Positions 1-12,206 of a DNA stretch of 64,000 bases are shown here, one piece after another. The notes below the pieces were generated by a model, which was given only the letters and a program-made list of their open reading frames with translations, ran no database searches and was not told the DNA's origin. How positions within the stretch are numbered: position 1 is the first letter of the stretch; the number at the start of each line of letters is the position of its first letter. The position numbers were made by a program, and so were the translations under genes. Origin of the DNA: Wolbachia endosymbiont of Ctenocephalides felis wCfeF (GTDB lineage: Bacteria > Pseudomonadota > Alphaproteobacteria > Rickettsiales > Anaplasmataceae); NCBI GenBank assembly GCA_028571325.1, contig CP116767.1, positions 959,150 through 1,023,149 of the forward strand, written 5' to 3'.

Positions 1-307
1 TACCGTTATGGGCAACAACAACATCATTTGTATGAATGGGATGAGCATTTTTAAGATCTGGAACTCCATGTGTAGCCCAGCGAGTATGTGCTATGCCAAC
101 TGTGCTGCTAGACATCTTGCTGTTGCCAACAACTTCACATAACCTTTCGACTTTACCTTCTGATTTTTTAACCTCTATTTTGCCTTCATTGTTTATGATT
201 GCTATGCCTGAAGAATCGTATCCCCTGTATTCCAATTTCTGCAACCCGGCCAGCAAAGTTGGTATTACTGAATCACCGCTACTTACTACACCGAGTATTC
301 CACACAC
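1..307 (-). CDS. glmS: Glucosamine-fructose-6-phosphate aminotransferase, N-terminal part
   Basis: Partial gene: the N-terminal ~102 codons are on the minus strand and the rest lies beyond the window's left edge. The reverse translation starts MCGILGVVSSG and continues with YRGYDSSGIA and HTRWATHG, hallmarks of the class II glutamine amidotransferase domain. Cys2 would be the N-terminal nucleophile after Met removal. The enzyme makes glucosamine-6-phosphate for amino-sugar (lipid II) synthesis. I chose the GTG at 305-307 because it places Cys at position 2. An in-frame TTG lies two codons upstream. It follows yajC by 27 nt on the same strand, so the two are probably co-transcribed. Confidence 0.9.
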   Translation of the reverse strand, partial: MCGILGVVSSGDSVIPTLLAGLQKLEYRGYDSSGIAIINNEGKIEVKKSEGKVERLCEVVGNSKMSSSTVGIAHTRWATHGVPDLKNAHPIHTNDVVVAHNG

Positions 308-334
308 AACCAAATGAACCTTTCTTTAAAGTTA

Positions 335-766
335 TCAGGCATTTTTGTTTTTATTGTCTTGCCCCTTTTTACTTTTATCTGGCTGGTTTTTATTCTTTTT
401 GTCATCCTTCTCAATTTTACCTTTTTCAGCTGGTTTGGCTTGAGCCTCTTTGTTTAAAACTTCAGATATAGCGGACTTTAGGACTTTTATCTCAACTTTT
501 GGTGCTATTTCTACTATAAATTGTGCATTTGCTTCATCAACTTTGTTGACTGTGCCTATTATTCCACCAGAAGTAGCAACAGTATCGCCGCGTTTTACTT
601 GATCTATCATCTTTCTGAGTTCTTTTAATCTTTTGTGGTGTGGGCGGATAATAAAAAAATAAAACACCACAACTATTAAAATCAATGGGATAAAATTAGC
701 AAAAGATGCGCCAACACTTGATGCATTACTAGCTGCATCTGCTGCAAAAACTTCAGAAATGAACAT
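335..766 (-). CDS. yajC: Sec translocase accessory subunit YajC
   Basis: 143 residues. One strong membrane segment (about residues 25-43, ending in FYFFIIRPHHKR) is followed by the conserved YajC core with the GDTVATSGGIIGTV motif. The product is an inner-membrane protein that associates with SecDF-YidC in protein export. It is longer than the usual ~110 residues because of a Lys/Asp/Gln-rich low-complexity tail (about residues 110-143). It lies upstream of glmS on the same strand, 27 nt apart. Confidence 0.92.
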   Translation of the reverse strand: MFISEVFAADAASNASSVGASFANFIPLILIVVVFYFFIIRPHHKRLKELRKMIDQVKRGDTVATSGGIIGTVNKVDEANAQFIVEIAPKVEIKVLKSAISEVLNKEAQAKPAEKGKIEKDDKKNKNQPDKSKKGQDNKNKNA

Positions 767-858
767 ATTTAATCCTAGTTATCAACGACAAATTTAAGTA
801 AACATGTTTAACTATTAACTACAATATTACTTCATGTCAAGTTTATGAGAGAAAAAAC

Positions 859-1350
859 AATACCTTTGCGGTAGCTGGCTGGGTTTATATTTTTTAGCCA
901 TAGAAACAAAAAACTACTTGACAACCCTCACCAACCTCATTATTATAGTATTGAAGCTATTTGTTTATCTTCGCAATCTGTGCAGGTTAATGACAAAAAA
1001 CTTAGGGTATTTGGCGTCTCATGTTTAAATTTTTGCACTATGTGCACCTTACGTCTTTTTAAAACTTCTGGTTTTTGCCTATACAAGCTGAAACGCGCTT
1101 ATAAGTCGTTTAAGACAGTATAGAACGTCAAATAGACAAGGGAGAATTTGAATACTAGCTGCCTCAGAGTTTTTTTGCCTTTTTTTCCGCTCAGTAAATT
1201 TCTTAACGTTTACAGTTTGGACTATTTGCATTTAAAAGTAGCTGAATCGTAGCGTTGAGGATAAAAACGCCGATATTTGAGGTACATATAAATAATTAGC
1301 CACCGACCGGGGCTTCTTTTGTCTTTTTTTTCGTTGGTAAATTTCTTAAG
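859..1350 (+). repeat. Dispersed ~0.45-0.5 kb repeat, copy A
   Basis: First of seven related copies in the window (others at 9110, 13046, 33157, 42341, 47195 and 58588). It shares with copy D an upstream stretch beginning AATACCTTTGCGG. It then has a promoter-like start (TTGACA at 918, 17-bp spacer, TATTAT at 941), a mini-ORF MFKFLHYVHLTSF, the block AAACGCGCTTATAAGTCG, and a 3' portion ending in TTGGTAAATTTCTT. It fills most of the 783-bp gap between yajC and the next gene. Confidence 0.85.
918..946 (+). promoter_or_regulatory. Sigma70-like promoter of repeat copy A
   Basis: TTGACA (918-923), 17-bp spacer, TATTAT (941-946). The same arrangement with an identical 17-bp spacing occurs in all seven copies of this repeat although the spacer sequence varies. 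Confidence 0.6.
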
Positions 1351-1549
1351 CATAAAGATTATACCAACTTTCGTTATCAAACAAGATACATAATAAATTC
1401 GCTAAATCTCTAATTGTAGGGAAACTTTTTAATTTGTCCTATTATCATTGAGATTTAGTATAATATATGATTGTTTTAGCTTGTAATTTTAAAATCACAT
1501 GGTATAATAAATTTATAACAATTTTTAATATATTATATAGGGGGTAATT

Positions 1550-2047
1550 ATGGATAATAAGTTAATATATTCACTAATTCAAGAGTTTCGTCCAGAACTA
1601 TCAAGCAAGGAAATAGAGAAATATTCTAGTGAGTTGCAGAAGCTAAGTTCTAAATTTGATCAGCTATACTCTAAATACGTTTGTGAAAATAAACTGGGTC
1701 TGCTTTTCGATGCACGTTATCAGATAAACGGTAAAGGGGAAAGTTATATCATTAAATATTATCAATGTTATTTTGTTAAAAGCCTGGAAGAAATCTTGAA
1801 GAATAATCCGCAAATTTCCTTAAGAGAAGCTATTGATTCTATGAAAAAGGTAGTTGATGTTGATTATGAACACGCTATTAATTCTATGGAAGAGATAATT
1901 GGTCCTGATTATACTCCTGATATTGTTTTACCTGATTGCAAGGTAATTGATACTGATAATATTATTACACATCATTATGAAGACGTCAGGGATTATGAAT
2001 CTGATAATCATTATTATTCAGACGGTAATAATGATATTTGGTATTAA
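1550..2047 (+). CDS. Hypothetical protein, 165 residues
   Basis: Family not recognised. The protein is highly charged, with no signal peptide or membrane segment. The N-terminal half looks helical (LIQEFRPELSSKEIEKYSSE...). The C-terminal 50 residues are rich in Asp, Tyr and His (DTDNIITHHYEDVRDYESDN...), a possible disordered acidic or metal-binding tail. A strong GGGGG ribosome-binding site sits 5-10 nt before the ATG. TATAAT at 1459 with TTGTCC at 1434 (spacer 19) is a weak promoter candidate. The gene is isolated: repeat copy A lies upstream and a non-coding stretch downstream. Degenerate direct repeats flank it (1361-1440 and 2137-2240), so it may have arrived as a unit. Confidence 0.6.
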   Translation: MDNKLIYSLIQEFRPELSSKEIEKYSSELQKLSSKFDQLYSKYVCENKLGLLFDARYQINGKGESYIIKYYQCYFVKSLEEILKNNPQISLREAIDSMKKVVDVDYEHAINSMEEIIGPDYTPDIVLPDCKVIDTDNIITHHYEDVRDYESDNHYYSDGNNDIWY

Positions 2048-2471
2048 GATCGTAGCTTGAAATACCTGTAGAAATGCAAGGACCGTGCACGTCAAGTGAG
2101 TCTGAAGTAGTGTGTTTAGCAGGAAAGGAAACTACTGATACCAACATTCGTTATTGGGAAGACAAATGGAACACGTTATAAATTTGCTTAGCTCCCCAAT
2201 TATAGGCAAAAAGAGCCCTTTTTCATTTGTTCCGTTACCAGTGAAGCTTGGTATGAGTTGACTTTTTGTGTGGCATATTTTTTCTTTAGTAGTTAAATAG
2301 CTACTTATAATAAATTTTGTCAGTAACCGCTAGGTTTTTTAGTTGCCATGCAACAAAGCCATCCCAGCATTGCGCGCTGGGATGGCAAAAAAAAGGGCTG
2401 CTTGGATGACATCTCTGTGCTTGAGATAGAGTTTGCTATAAAATGAACTACCTTAAAGACAATCGTCATAA
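2048..2471. other. Non-coding stretch between the 165-aa gene and mreB
   Basis: No convincing ORF or tRNA. It contains a stretch at about 2137-2240 resembling 1361-1440 (CCAACWTTCGTTAT, ATAAATTYGCT and ATTTGT blocks in the same order) and one dispersed palindrome (2358-2386). The segment 2055-2140 is GC-richer than its surroundings and could be an RNA or gene remnant, but I cannot identify it. Confidence 0.4.
2358..2386. repeat. Dispersed palindrome (CCCAGC/GCTGGG type)
   Basis: Inverted repeat with an 11-bp stem (GCCATCCCAGC / GCTGGGATGGC) and a 7-nt loop. It belongs to the family of short palindromes found throughout this window. It lies downstream of mreB, where it may act as a transcription terminator. 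Confidence 0.7.
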
Positions 2472-4996
<2,525 letters not shown>

Positions 4997-5270
4997 ATTT
5001 GTTCATTTTTTAGAAAACATCTGTTTAATATCGTAATAGATTAATAATAAAGTTAAAAGTATATTTACTCAAAGTACAATAAAAAATTATATATTCTGTG
5101 CCTTTACTAGATTTTTCCACCAAAAGTCTAGTGCCTTATTAGAAAATTAATTGTAAGACTGTAGAAAAGTATTTAGTATTTTATTTTTCTTGACTATACT
5201 GCTATAGAGAGATTATTAAATACTAAAATTTAAAGTTACGCACTATTTTAAAATTTATGGAGGTTTAGTG

Positions 5271-5750
5271 ATGTGGAGTAGATTGGTTGTAATGTGCTGT
5301 TTTTGTTTACTGCTTACTGGTGTAAGCTCTTGTCCAAAGAAAGGAGTAAACACAGCAAATAAAATGAACTCTGTTGTTAAACAGATAGGTGAAAAAAGAG
5401 TTTTTTTTGATTATGATAAATCTAATATTGGCGAAGCAGGTGCAGATGTATTGCTTGATGTAATGGAGGTATTGCAAAATAACCCTGATATGAAGGTTAC
5501 TGTAACTGGTCATACTGACAATCGTGGTTCTTATGAGTACAATGTTGCACTGGGCGAGAGAAGGGCAGATGCAGCTAAGAAATTTATGGTTAGTTGTACA
5601 CCTTATCTAGAAAATAGAATAAAAACTGCCTCTAGAGGTGAAACTGAGCCTTTAGTTTATGTACAAGATGACTCTAAGAATTCCAAGTATGAAAAACAGC
5701 ATGCTAAAAACCGTAGGGTGGAATTCTCCTTTTCTGAAGCAAAGAAATAG
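5271..5750 (+). CDS. pal: Peptidoglycan-associated lipoprotein Pal
   Basis: 159 residues from the ATG at 5271, chosen because GGAGG at 5259 is well spaced; an in-frame GTG lies one codon upstream. A lipoprotein signal with lipobox-like GVSSC is followed by a single OmpA-like peptidoglycan-binding domain containing TVTGHTDNRGSYEYNVALGE and an AKNRRVEF end. Pal links the outer membrane to peptidoglycan through the Tol-Pal system. In Wolbachia, Pal-like lipoproteins are abundant surface antigens. It stands alone, ahead of a palindrome and tilS. Confidence 0.95.
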   Translation: MWSRLVVMCCFCLLLTGVSSCPKKGVNTANKMNSVVKQIGEKRVFFDYDKSNIGEAGADVLLDVMEVLQNNPDMKVTVTGHTDNRGSYEYNVALGERRADAAKKFMVSCTPYLENRIKTASRGETEPLVYVQDDSKNSKYEKQHAKNRRVEFSFSEAKK

Positions 5751-5770
5751 TTTTTTGTATTAAAACCTAG

Positions 5771-5793
5771 ATCCCAGTGTTAAGCACTGGGAT
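5771..5793. repeat. Dispersed palindrome downstream of pal
   Basis: ATCCCAGTG / CACTGGGAT stem (9 bp, loop TTAAG). It is the same palindrome family as elsewhere in the window and lies just after the pal stop codon, where it could terminate transcription. Confidence 0.65.
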
Positions 5794-5915
5794 AACTAAA
5801 GATAAGGGCGCTTAGGTTGGGAGGAGGGCACAAAAGAACAAACGCATATTTGAAATTTAGCAAGTGTTATTTCCTATATAATTGACTTAAGAAAGCAAAT
5901 TGTGCAAGAGACATA

Positions 5916-7217
5916 ATGGGATTAGAGTCATTATTTCAAAATGTAATCAAAGGTTTTGCTATCCATAACAACAAAGTTGCAGTTGCAGTTGCAGTGTCAG
6001 GCGGTATAGACAGTATAGCTTTATTGCATTTAATGATTAATTGGACAAAAAAAAGACAACGTCCTCTTCCTATAGTATTAACAGTAAATCATGCATTGCG
6101 TCCAGAGTCTCAGGAGGAAGCTGAGTTTGCTGTGAGCTATGCAAAAGAACTTGGAGTAGAAGAGTCGTTCATATTAAACTGGGAGAAACAAAATATTAAA
6201 GGTAATGTCCAATCACAAGCACGAAAAGCACGATATAAGCTGCTAACAAAGTGGTGCAGAAGTAACAATGTTAAGCACCTACTCATTGCTCATCATAAAG
6301 ATGATCAAGCAGAAACGTTTCTACTCAGGCTTGAACGTGGTAGCGGCATAGATGGATTGTCATCTATGGATTGCAAATCCCTTTTGAATGGAATTTGCAT
6401 AGTAAGACCATTGTTGAGTTTTAGTCGTAGTGAAATAGAAAAATACGCAAACTTTCATCAGCTAAAATGGGTTGAAGACAGAAGCAATCAAAATTTGAAA
6501 TATAGACGCACGTTATACCGCAACCTGCTTAAAGTAAGCGATAATCAGGAGACTTTAACAGAGCGAATATGCCTCACAGCTCTCCACATGAAAAGAGCTG
6601 CAAAAGCGTTGATGCACTACACGCGTCTTGCATTTAATGACTGTGTTAATGTTCATGATCTTGGTTATATTGAAATCAAGCTAAGTGAATTTCATAAATT
6701 GCCTGAAGAAATAGCCTTGAGGCTTCTGCTCTATTCTATAATGGTGATCAGCAGTAAACATTACAAACCAAGATATAACAATCTTATTGCAACATTTAAC
6801 CAAATATTGCAAAAGGATAATGATCTTCATTTTACACTTTCTGAGTGTAAAATAAGGAAATACAAAGAAAGCATATTGGTAATTAGAGAGCCGTCAAAAA
6901 TACAGGAAGTATCTGTAAGTTTACCACTCAATGGTCCTGTTGAATGGGATAACAGATTCAGTTGCATAATACTTGGCGATCAGGAGTGTTCAGTAACTAT
7001 TGCCCCGTTAAAGAAAACACATAAGGTCCCTACGTTCTTAAAAGATTATAATTGCTGTTCTGAGGTTTTTTACTCTTTACCTGTGGTGCTAAAAGATGAA
7101 AAGGTACTGGCTTATTCTCATATAAATTATAATGAAAAAAATATCCATAACGATAAGTTTCAATGCATTACTAATAGCATAATAAAACAAAATCTGGTAA
7201 AATTAATTGATATTTAG
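5916..7217 (+). CDS. tilS: tRNA(Ile)-lysidine synthetase TilS
   Basis: 433 residues. The N-terminal PP-loop ATP pyrophosphatase motif SGGIDS lies at residues 28-33, followed by [11 protein letters not shown] and [19 protein letters not shown], the typical TilS core. The enzyme modifies C34 of the CAU-anticodon tRNA-Ile to lysidine so that it reads AUA. A short codon reiteration just before the PP-loop encodes VAVAVAV. The stop codon is 12 nt before ftsH on the same strand, the common tilS-ftsH pairing. Confidence 0.95.
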   Translation: MGLESLFQNVIKGFAIHNNKVAVAVAVSGGIDSIALLHLMINWTKKRQRPLPIVLTVNHALRPESQEEAEFAVSYAKELGVEESFILNWEKQNIKGNVQSQARKARYKLLTKWCRSNNVKHLLIAHHKDDQAETFLLRLERGSGIDGLSSMDCKSLLNGICIVRPLLSFSRSEIEKYANFHQLKWVEDRSNQNLKYRRTLYRNLLKVSDNQETLTERICLTALHMKRAAKALMHYTRLAFNDCVNVHDLGYIEIKLSEFHKLPEEIALRLLLYSIMVISSKHYKPRYNNLIATFNQILQKDNDLHFTLSECKIRKYKESILVIREPSKIQEVSVSLPLNGPVEWDNRFSCIILGDQECSVTIAPLKKTHKVPTFLKDYNCCSEVFYSLPVVLKDEKVLAYSHINYNEKNIHNDKFQCITNSIIKQNLVKLIDI

Positions 7218-7229
7218 TCAAAAGTAACA

Positions 7230-9059
7230 ATGAAAAAATTTTTAGAAGGCCTATTGATTTGGTTAGTAATAGTTGTACTTGTTTCGGTTGCTTATATCCA
7301 GTTCAGCGGAAATATAGGAAAAAGTAAAACAACTATACCCTTTTCAGAATTTTTAACTAGGCTGGAAGATAGTGACATAGAAAGTGTTGTCATAAGAAAT
7401 CAGAACATTGAAGGCAAGTTTAGAGATGGGTCAAGTTTTAACTCAAGTGGTGTTGTGTATAGCGACTTAATAAAAGGTTTACATGACAGAAAAGTAAAAT
7501 TCTCCTTTTCAACTGGAGATTCTGCGATGAGCATCATTGGGAGCTTACTTATTCAATGGATCCCAACATTTATCTTTATCGGGTTATTACTGTTCCTTTT
7601 AAAACAAACACAAGCAGGAGGCAACAGAACCATAAGCTTTGGCAAATCAAAAGCTAGGCTCATGACTAGTGGAAAAAAAGTGACATTTGACGATGTTGCT
7701 GGAATCGATGAAGCAAAGGAAGAGTTGGTAGAAATTGTTGATTTTCTTAAACAAAGGCAAAAATTTCAAGTGTTGGGTGGAAAAATACCAAAAGGGTGCC
7801 TCTTAATTGGCTCTCCTGGAACTGGTAAGACCCTACTTGCTCGTGCGATTGCAGGTGAGGCTAATGTGCCATTCTTTAGCATTTCTGGATCTGATTTTGT
7901 CGAAATGTTCGTTGGTGTTGGTGCAAGCCGTGTGCGCGATATGTTTGATCAAGGCAAGAAACACGCTCCGTGTATAATTTTCATAGATGAGATAGACGCA
8001 GTGGGTAGGCATCGTGGCATTGGTCTTGGTGGTGGCAATGATGAAAGAGAACAAACGTTAAATCAGTTATTAGTTGAAATGGATGGTTTTGAGTCTAATG
8101 AAGGTGTGATAATAGTTGCTGCAACCAATCGTCCAGATGTTTTAGATCCAGCGCTGCTTAGACCTGGTCGTTTTGACCGTCAGATCACTATTTCTTTACC
8201 TGATATAAATGGGCGTGAAAAGATATTAAACACGCATATAAAGAAAATATCGATAGCACCAGATGTAAATGTAAAAACAGTTGCAAGAGGAACACCGGGT
8301 TTCTCAGGTGCCGATTTAGCAAACTTAGTGAATGAATCTGCGCTTATTGCTGCAAGAAGGAACAAAAAGATTGTTACTATGGATGATTTTGAATATGCAC
8401 GTGATAAAGTGATGATGGGCGTGGAAAGGCGTTCCTTAATCATGACAGAAGAAGAAAAAAGGCTCACTGCTTACCATGAGGCTGGTCACGCAGTAGTTGC
8501 TGTTAATATGCCTGCCTCCGATCCGATACACAAAGCAACTATTATTCCAAGGGGTAGAGCCTTAGGTTTAGTCATGAGATTGCCGGAAACAGACAGAGTA
8601 TCTCACACAAGAGAAAAGATGATAGCGGACATAACCGTTGCTATGGGTGGAAGAGTAGCAGAAGAGCTAATTTTTGGTTATGATAAAATCACAAGCGGCG
8701 CATCTTCGGATATAAAACAAGCATCTGATTTATCACGCGCTATGGTAACAAAATGGGGGATGAGCGATAAGGTAGGACCGATATATCATAGTCGTGAACA
8801 AAACGTGCATGGTTCTGATATAATTTCTGAAGACACTCTAAAGCTCATAGATGAGGAAGTAAAACGAGTTGTATCTTCATGCTATGAAAAGGCAAAGGAT
8901 ATCCTAACCAAACGTCGCAAAGATCTGGAACTTATTGCCGAAAACCTGCTGGAGTTTGAGACTTTAACAGGAGATGAAATCAAAGATATATTAAGTGGGA
9001 AAAAGATTGTGAGAAATGAAAACGAAAACAAGGAAAAAGTAAGAAAGTCCTCTCTGTGA
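7230..9059 (+). CDS. ftsH: ATP-dependent zinc metalloprotease FtsH
   Basis: 609 residues. Two N-terminal membrane segments (about 5-24 and 100-125) flank a periplasmic domain. The AAA+ module follows with Walker A GSPGTGKT (about 193), Walker [12 protein letters not shown] and the second region of homology [20 protein letters not shown]. The protease domain has HEAGH (about 416). It degrades membrane and short-lived cytosolic proteins as a hexamer anchored in the inner membrane. A short linker after tilS suggests co-transcription. Length and motifs are normal. Confidence 0.97.
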   Translation: MKKFLEGLLIWLVIVVLVSVAYIQFSGNIGKSKTTIPFSEFLTRLEDSDIESVVIRNQNIEGKFRDGSSFNSSGVVYSDLIKGLHDRKVKFSFSTGDSAMSIIGSLLIQWIPTFIFIGLLLFLLKQTQAGGNRTISFGKSKARLMTSGKKVTFDDVAGIDEAKEELVEIVDFLKQRQKFQVLGGKIPKGCLLIGSPGTGKTLLARAIAGEANVPFFSISGSDFVEMFVGVGASRVRDMFDQGKKHAPCIIFIDEIDAVGRHRGIGLGGGNDEREQTLNQLLVEMDGFESNEGVIIVAATNRPDVLDPALLRPGRFDRQITISLPDINGREKILNTHIKKISIAPDVNVKTVARGTPGFSGADLANLVNESALIAARRNKKIVTMDDFEYARDKVMMGVERRSLIMTEEEKRLTAYHEAGHAVVAVNMPASDPIHKATIIPRGRALGLVMRLPETDRVSHTREKMIADITVAMGGRVAEELIFGYDKITSGASSDIKQASDLSRAMVTKWGMSDKVGPIYHSREQNVHGSDIISEDTLKLIDEEVKRVVSSCYEKAKDILTKRRKDLELIAENLLEFETLTGDEIKDILSGKKIVRNENENKEKVRKSSL

Positions 9060-9109
9060 TTAAATCTGGTCTAGTAAACCTCTCGCATAAAAAACAGCTT
9101 TTGGTATAT

Positions 9110-9540
9110 GCGAAAAAACTACTTGACAACCTTCGCCAACCTCCTTACAATGATACTGAAGCTATTTGTTTAACTTCCCAATCTGTACAGGTTAAAATGA
9201 CAAGAGAACTTGTATTTGGCGTACTATTGTTTAATTTTTCGCACTATGTGCACTGCATGTCTTTTTAAAACTTCGGGTTTTCAAGCTGAAACGCGCTTAT
9301 AAGTCGTTTAAGACATCACCCAACGCCGGATTTTAAAATAGAGAGTGGAATAACTAGCTACCTCGGGTTTTTATTGTCTTTTTTTCCTGTCTGGTAAATT
9401 TCTTAAATATTATAGCTTAGACTAGTTGCGCTTAAAAGCGGCTAAATTGCAGCGTTTAAGGCATAAAAACGCCAATACTGAAAATAAATAATGACCAGGG
9501 CTTCTTTTGCTTTTTTTCTCGCTTGGTAAGTTTCTTAAAC
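9110..9540 (+). repeat. Dispersed ~0.45 kb repeat, copy B
   Basis: It starts at GAAAAAACTACTTGAC and ends in TTGGTAAGTTTCTT. Promoter hexamers TTGACA (9123) and TACAAT (9146) are 17 bp apart. The mini-ORF has TTG instead of ATG (LFNFSHYVHCMSF). An ORF-like stretch running through it (9056-9268) is explained by this repeat. The remaining 240 bp before the next gene show no clear gene. Confidence 0.8.
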
Positions 9541-9781
9541 ATAAAGGCTATTGAATGCAATCTCCGCAAGAAAGGGTGTCATGAAAGCAGCAGATACTAT
9601 AACCGCAAATTACTTGCAAATCACAATGTTCATGTGTCGCACTACTTGCATAGCAGAGTGCAACGCAAGAAGCTTATGCGAATGATATCTGTTATTGTAA
9701 TTATAGTATATGCTAGTTTAGCAATAAATTAACTAATAGATATTATAATATTGATAATTGTAAATTTATTGAGAGATCTTT

Positions 9782-11386
9782 ATGGGTGAAAAGAAATATA
9801 TTTTTAAGATAGGAAAAGGTGATCTGATGTTTTCTGAAGATGATGGAACAAAGGGTTATAGAATAAAACTTATAGAGGAAAATTCCCCAAATGATGCACG
9901 AAAAACAATACTACTAGATGAACCTTATTTCTTACAATACAATAAATTCCCAGATTCGTCGTGTGCTTGGAAATGTCAACTCACATCGCTTATTGCTGAT
10001 AACAATGTGGGAAGTTTATCTATGTCTTTCTGTTGTACAGATAAAGATACTTACAAAGGTGAAAGTTGTGACCGAAAAAAGGAAGACTTCTCTTCTATAA
10101 GGATACTACAAAAAGAAGATAAATATCAATTGATTCTTGAAAATTGTCGAGGATTTTTTGATCTACCTAAAAGCCTTGTTTTACCTAGCTCCTTATTGAA
10201 GTCTTTAAACAAGTTTGCAGTAAGAGAATACTATGAGAAGCAATCCAACACAGGAGAAAATCAACTTATTCTTAGCGAAGACGATAACAACCTAATAATT
10301 AAAGACCTAAGTGGGAATACAGTTTGCAAATTACTTCAGGCCAATTTGTATGTAACAGAGGATTCAAGGCTCGCAAGTAACGAACAGAAAGACCAAACAT
10401 TACAAGAACTAAAATATGTTACTGTGGTTACGGATAGCACAGATAGAAATTATGAGGATCTTCTAATCTATGTTTCAGATAGAAACGGAAATCCTATTGA
10501 TAACACAAGCAATATTAACACTCAACTGAGCAATATATTGAAAAGCTCAAATTTATACGATTCTATAATTTATCAACAAATCTCTAAGGATATATTTAAA
10601 AATCTAACTAGCGATCAACTTCAAGCTTTAGCAGAGCACTTAAACGATGATCAACTCCAAGCTTTGGTGGATCATTTAACTAATCACCAATTAAAAACTC
10701 TCGCTCAGGAGTTAAATGAGACAAAACTCAAAATTATTGTCCCTATTTTAAATGAGAATCAGCTTGAAGCTCTAGTGAAAGGGTTAAAACCAGAGCAATT
10801 AGAAAACATCTTACCCCAATTAAAAATGGATCAGTTTAAAGTACTCATTAACAGTATAGATGACCCTCAACTTATAGATCTAACAAGAAATTTATCTGAC
10901 CACCACTTAACTATTCTTTCTAAGGAATTGTGGCATGAGCGACTTCCAATCCTAGTACACACTTTAGAAGAAGATAAATTAAAGGATTTAATCAACAAAC
11001 TGGATAATTTTAAATTTGAAGTAGTAGTTCAAAATTTAATTGATCCTAGCAGAATTAAAGTTGTAATTAATTCTCTAACTGATGAAAAACTTCAAATTCT
11101 CGCTCGCAACATGCCTGAGCAACAATTTGCAGAACTTTTGAATAATCTTGATGCAAAAGAGCTTAAAGATATTATTCACAAGCTGCCTTATGAGAAAGTC
11201 ACAACTGTGATTGGTCAATCAGGTGATAAACATCAACTTGATCTTATTGTTAGGGTATTGGAGGAGAAGCTTGAAGAGCAAAAGAATTATATAAAAAACT
11301 TGCTCGGCGATGATAATAGTATTGTTGACCCTAATAATCCCAATGAGTTTAGTTATTTATATTATCATCCTGTTGTGGAAATATGA
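9782..11386 (+). CDS. Large hypothetical protein with about 17 tandem 12-residue leucine repeats
   Basis: 534 residues, no known family recognised. The N-terminal ~270 residues are mixed alpha/beta without obvious motifs. From about residue 275 to 480 the protein is built from about 17 tandem 12-residue units of pattern LxxxQLxxLxxx, for example LTSDQLQALAEH, LNDDQLQALVDH, LNENQLEALVKG. Such a period suggests short paired helices forming a curved solenoid, reminiscent of the MgtE N-domain or TPR-like superhelices. The C-terminus carries DDNSIVDPNNPNEFSYLYY, echoed in the next gene (DDIVDPNNFTLYY). No signal peptide or TM segment. It is followed by two smaller genes with similar translation starts. 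Confidence 0.7.
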   Translation: MGEKKYIFKIGKGDLMFSEDDGTKGYRIKLIEENSPNDARKTILLDEPYFLQYNKFPDSSCAWKCQLTSLIADNNVGSLSMSFCCTDKDTYKGESCDRKKEDFSSIRILQKEDKYQLILENCRGFFDLPKSLVLPSSLLKSLNKFAVREYYEKQSNTGENQLILSEDDNNLIIKDLSGNTVCKLLQANLYVTEDSRLASNEQKDQTLQELKYVTVVTDSTDRNYEDLLIYVSDRNGNPIDNTSNINTQLSNILKSSNLYDSIIYQQISKDIFKNLTSDQLQALAEHLNDDQLQALVDHLTNHQLKTLAQELNETKLKIIVPILNENQLEALVKGLKPEQLENILPQLKMDQFKVLINSIDDPQLIDLTRNLSDHHLTILSKELWHERLPILVHTLEEDKLKDLINKLDNFKFEVVVQNLIDPSRIKVVINSLTDEKLQILARNMPEQQFAELLNNLDAKELKDIIHKLPYEKVTTVIGQSGDKHQLDLIVRVLEEKLEEQKNYIKNLLGDDNSIVDPNNPNEFSYLYYHPVVEI

Positions 11387-11489
11387 CCTACAGCGGTGTG
11401 AAAATTATGCTTATTATTTAAAATTATAAGCTATGTTTGGCTTAACAAAGGTAGTAAGCACAATGTGCATATTATAGTTAAAAATTAAA

Positions 11490-11519
11490 TACCATTAATT
11501 AAATCTTTAATCAATGGTA
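11490..11519 (+). promoter_or_regulatory. Long hairpin before the 11551 gene
   Basis: TACCATTAATTAAA (11490-11503) pairs with TTTAATCAATGGTA (11506-11519) with one mismatch, ending 18 nt before the GGAGG ribosome-binding site of the next gene. There is no U-tract after it, so it looks more like a 5' leader structure than a terminator. Confidence 0.45.
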
Positions 11520-11550
11520 AATATTATTATTTAAAATGGAGGTAATGAAT

Positions 11551-12087
11551 ATGTCTATCCAACCTAATGTTACTACTAAAGTACCTATTAATAACACAAA
11601 CCAATTTGATGATGTTATTGATACGCTAAAAGGAAACATCCAAGATCAAAGTGGTGAGCTTGGCGAGTTGCTTAGTTTGTTGCATGTATCACTGTCCAGT
11701 AGCAGTGATGATATTGTTGACCCTAACAATTTCACTTTGTATTATTCCGATACTGTAGAAAGTGAAGGAGAAAGTAAAGAAGAAGGCTCAAAATTTCAAG
11801 TAAGTATAGCGGGTAGGCCACTGAATGAATATAATGATTGGAAAGGGAAACAAGTTTTTGTTCGACATGAACAATTGGGCAATTACCTAAACTCGATAGT
11901 GAAGTATATAAACAATTTAGTACAAAACGCAAACAATCACTTATCTACAATAAAAACCTCTATAGGCGATGAAAGTTCAGGTTTAACGCACAAACTTACA
12001 TCATTGAAAGCCGAATTTGATTCATTCAAGGGAGGAGATGATATAATTGATCCTAACGCTATAATCGACCCTAACGCTATTATATAA
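11551..12087 (+). CDS. Acidic hypothetical protein with repeated DPN motifs
   Basis: 178 residues from ATG 11551; GGAGG at 11538-11542 gives ideal spacing to this ATG, while in-frame ATGs at 11536 and 11545 overlap or crowd it. Family unknown. It contains DDIVDPNNFTLYY in the middle and ends in DDIIDPNAIIDPNAII, a tandem duplication of the IIDPNA unit. A predicted helical stretch lies between (LNSIVKYINNLVQNANNHL). No signal peptide or membrane segment. The shared I(V/I)DPN motif links it to the preceding 534-residue protein. Confidence 0.65.
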   Translation: MSIQPNVTTKVPINNTNQFDDVIDTLKGNIQDQSGELGELLSLLHVSLSSSSDDIVDPNNFTLYYSDTVESEGESKEEGSKFQVSIAGRPLNEYNDWKGKQVFVRHEQLGNYLNSIVKYINNLVQNANNHLSTIKTSIGDESSGLTHKLTSLKAEFDSFKGGDDIIDPNAIIDPNAII

Positions 12088-12118
12088 TTCACTTGATAGT
12101 ATAAAATACTAAAAAAAT

Positions 12119-12150
12119 GTAACAGCCTGATATCAGGCTATTACTTTTTT
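12119..12150 (+). terminator. Rho-independent terminator
   Basis: A strong hairpin (GTAA-C-AGCCTGA / TCAGGCT-A-TTAC) is followed directly by six T residues, 31 nt after the stop codon at 12087. It probably ends the 11551 transcript before the 12207 gene. Confidence 0.85.
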
Positions 12151-12206
12151 CACATGCTATCTCAGTATAAGTTTTAAAATTTTAATTTTTTATGGAGGTA
12201 GTTTAT

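Noticed and set aside
9056..9268. Open frame directly overlapping the ftsH stop
   Set aside because: It runs through dispersed repeat copy B and its end is the repeat's mini-ORF; no independent support for a gene.
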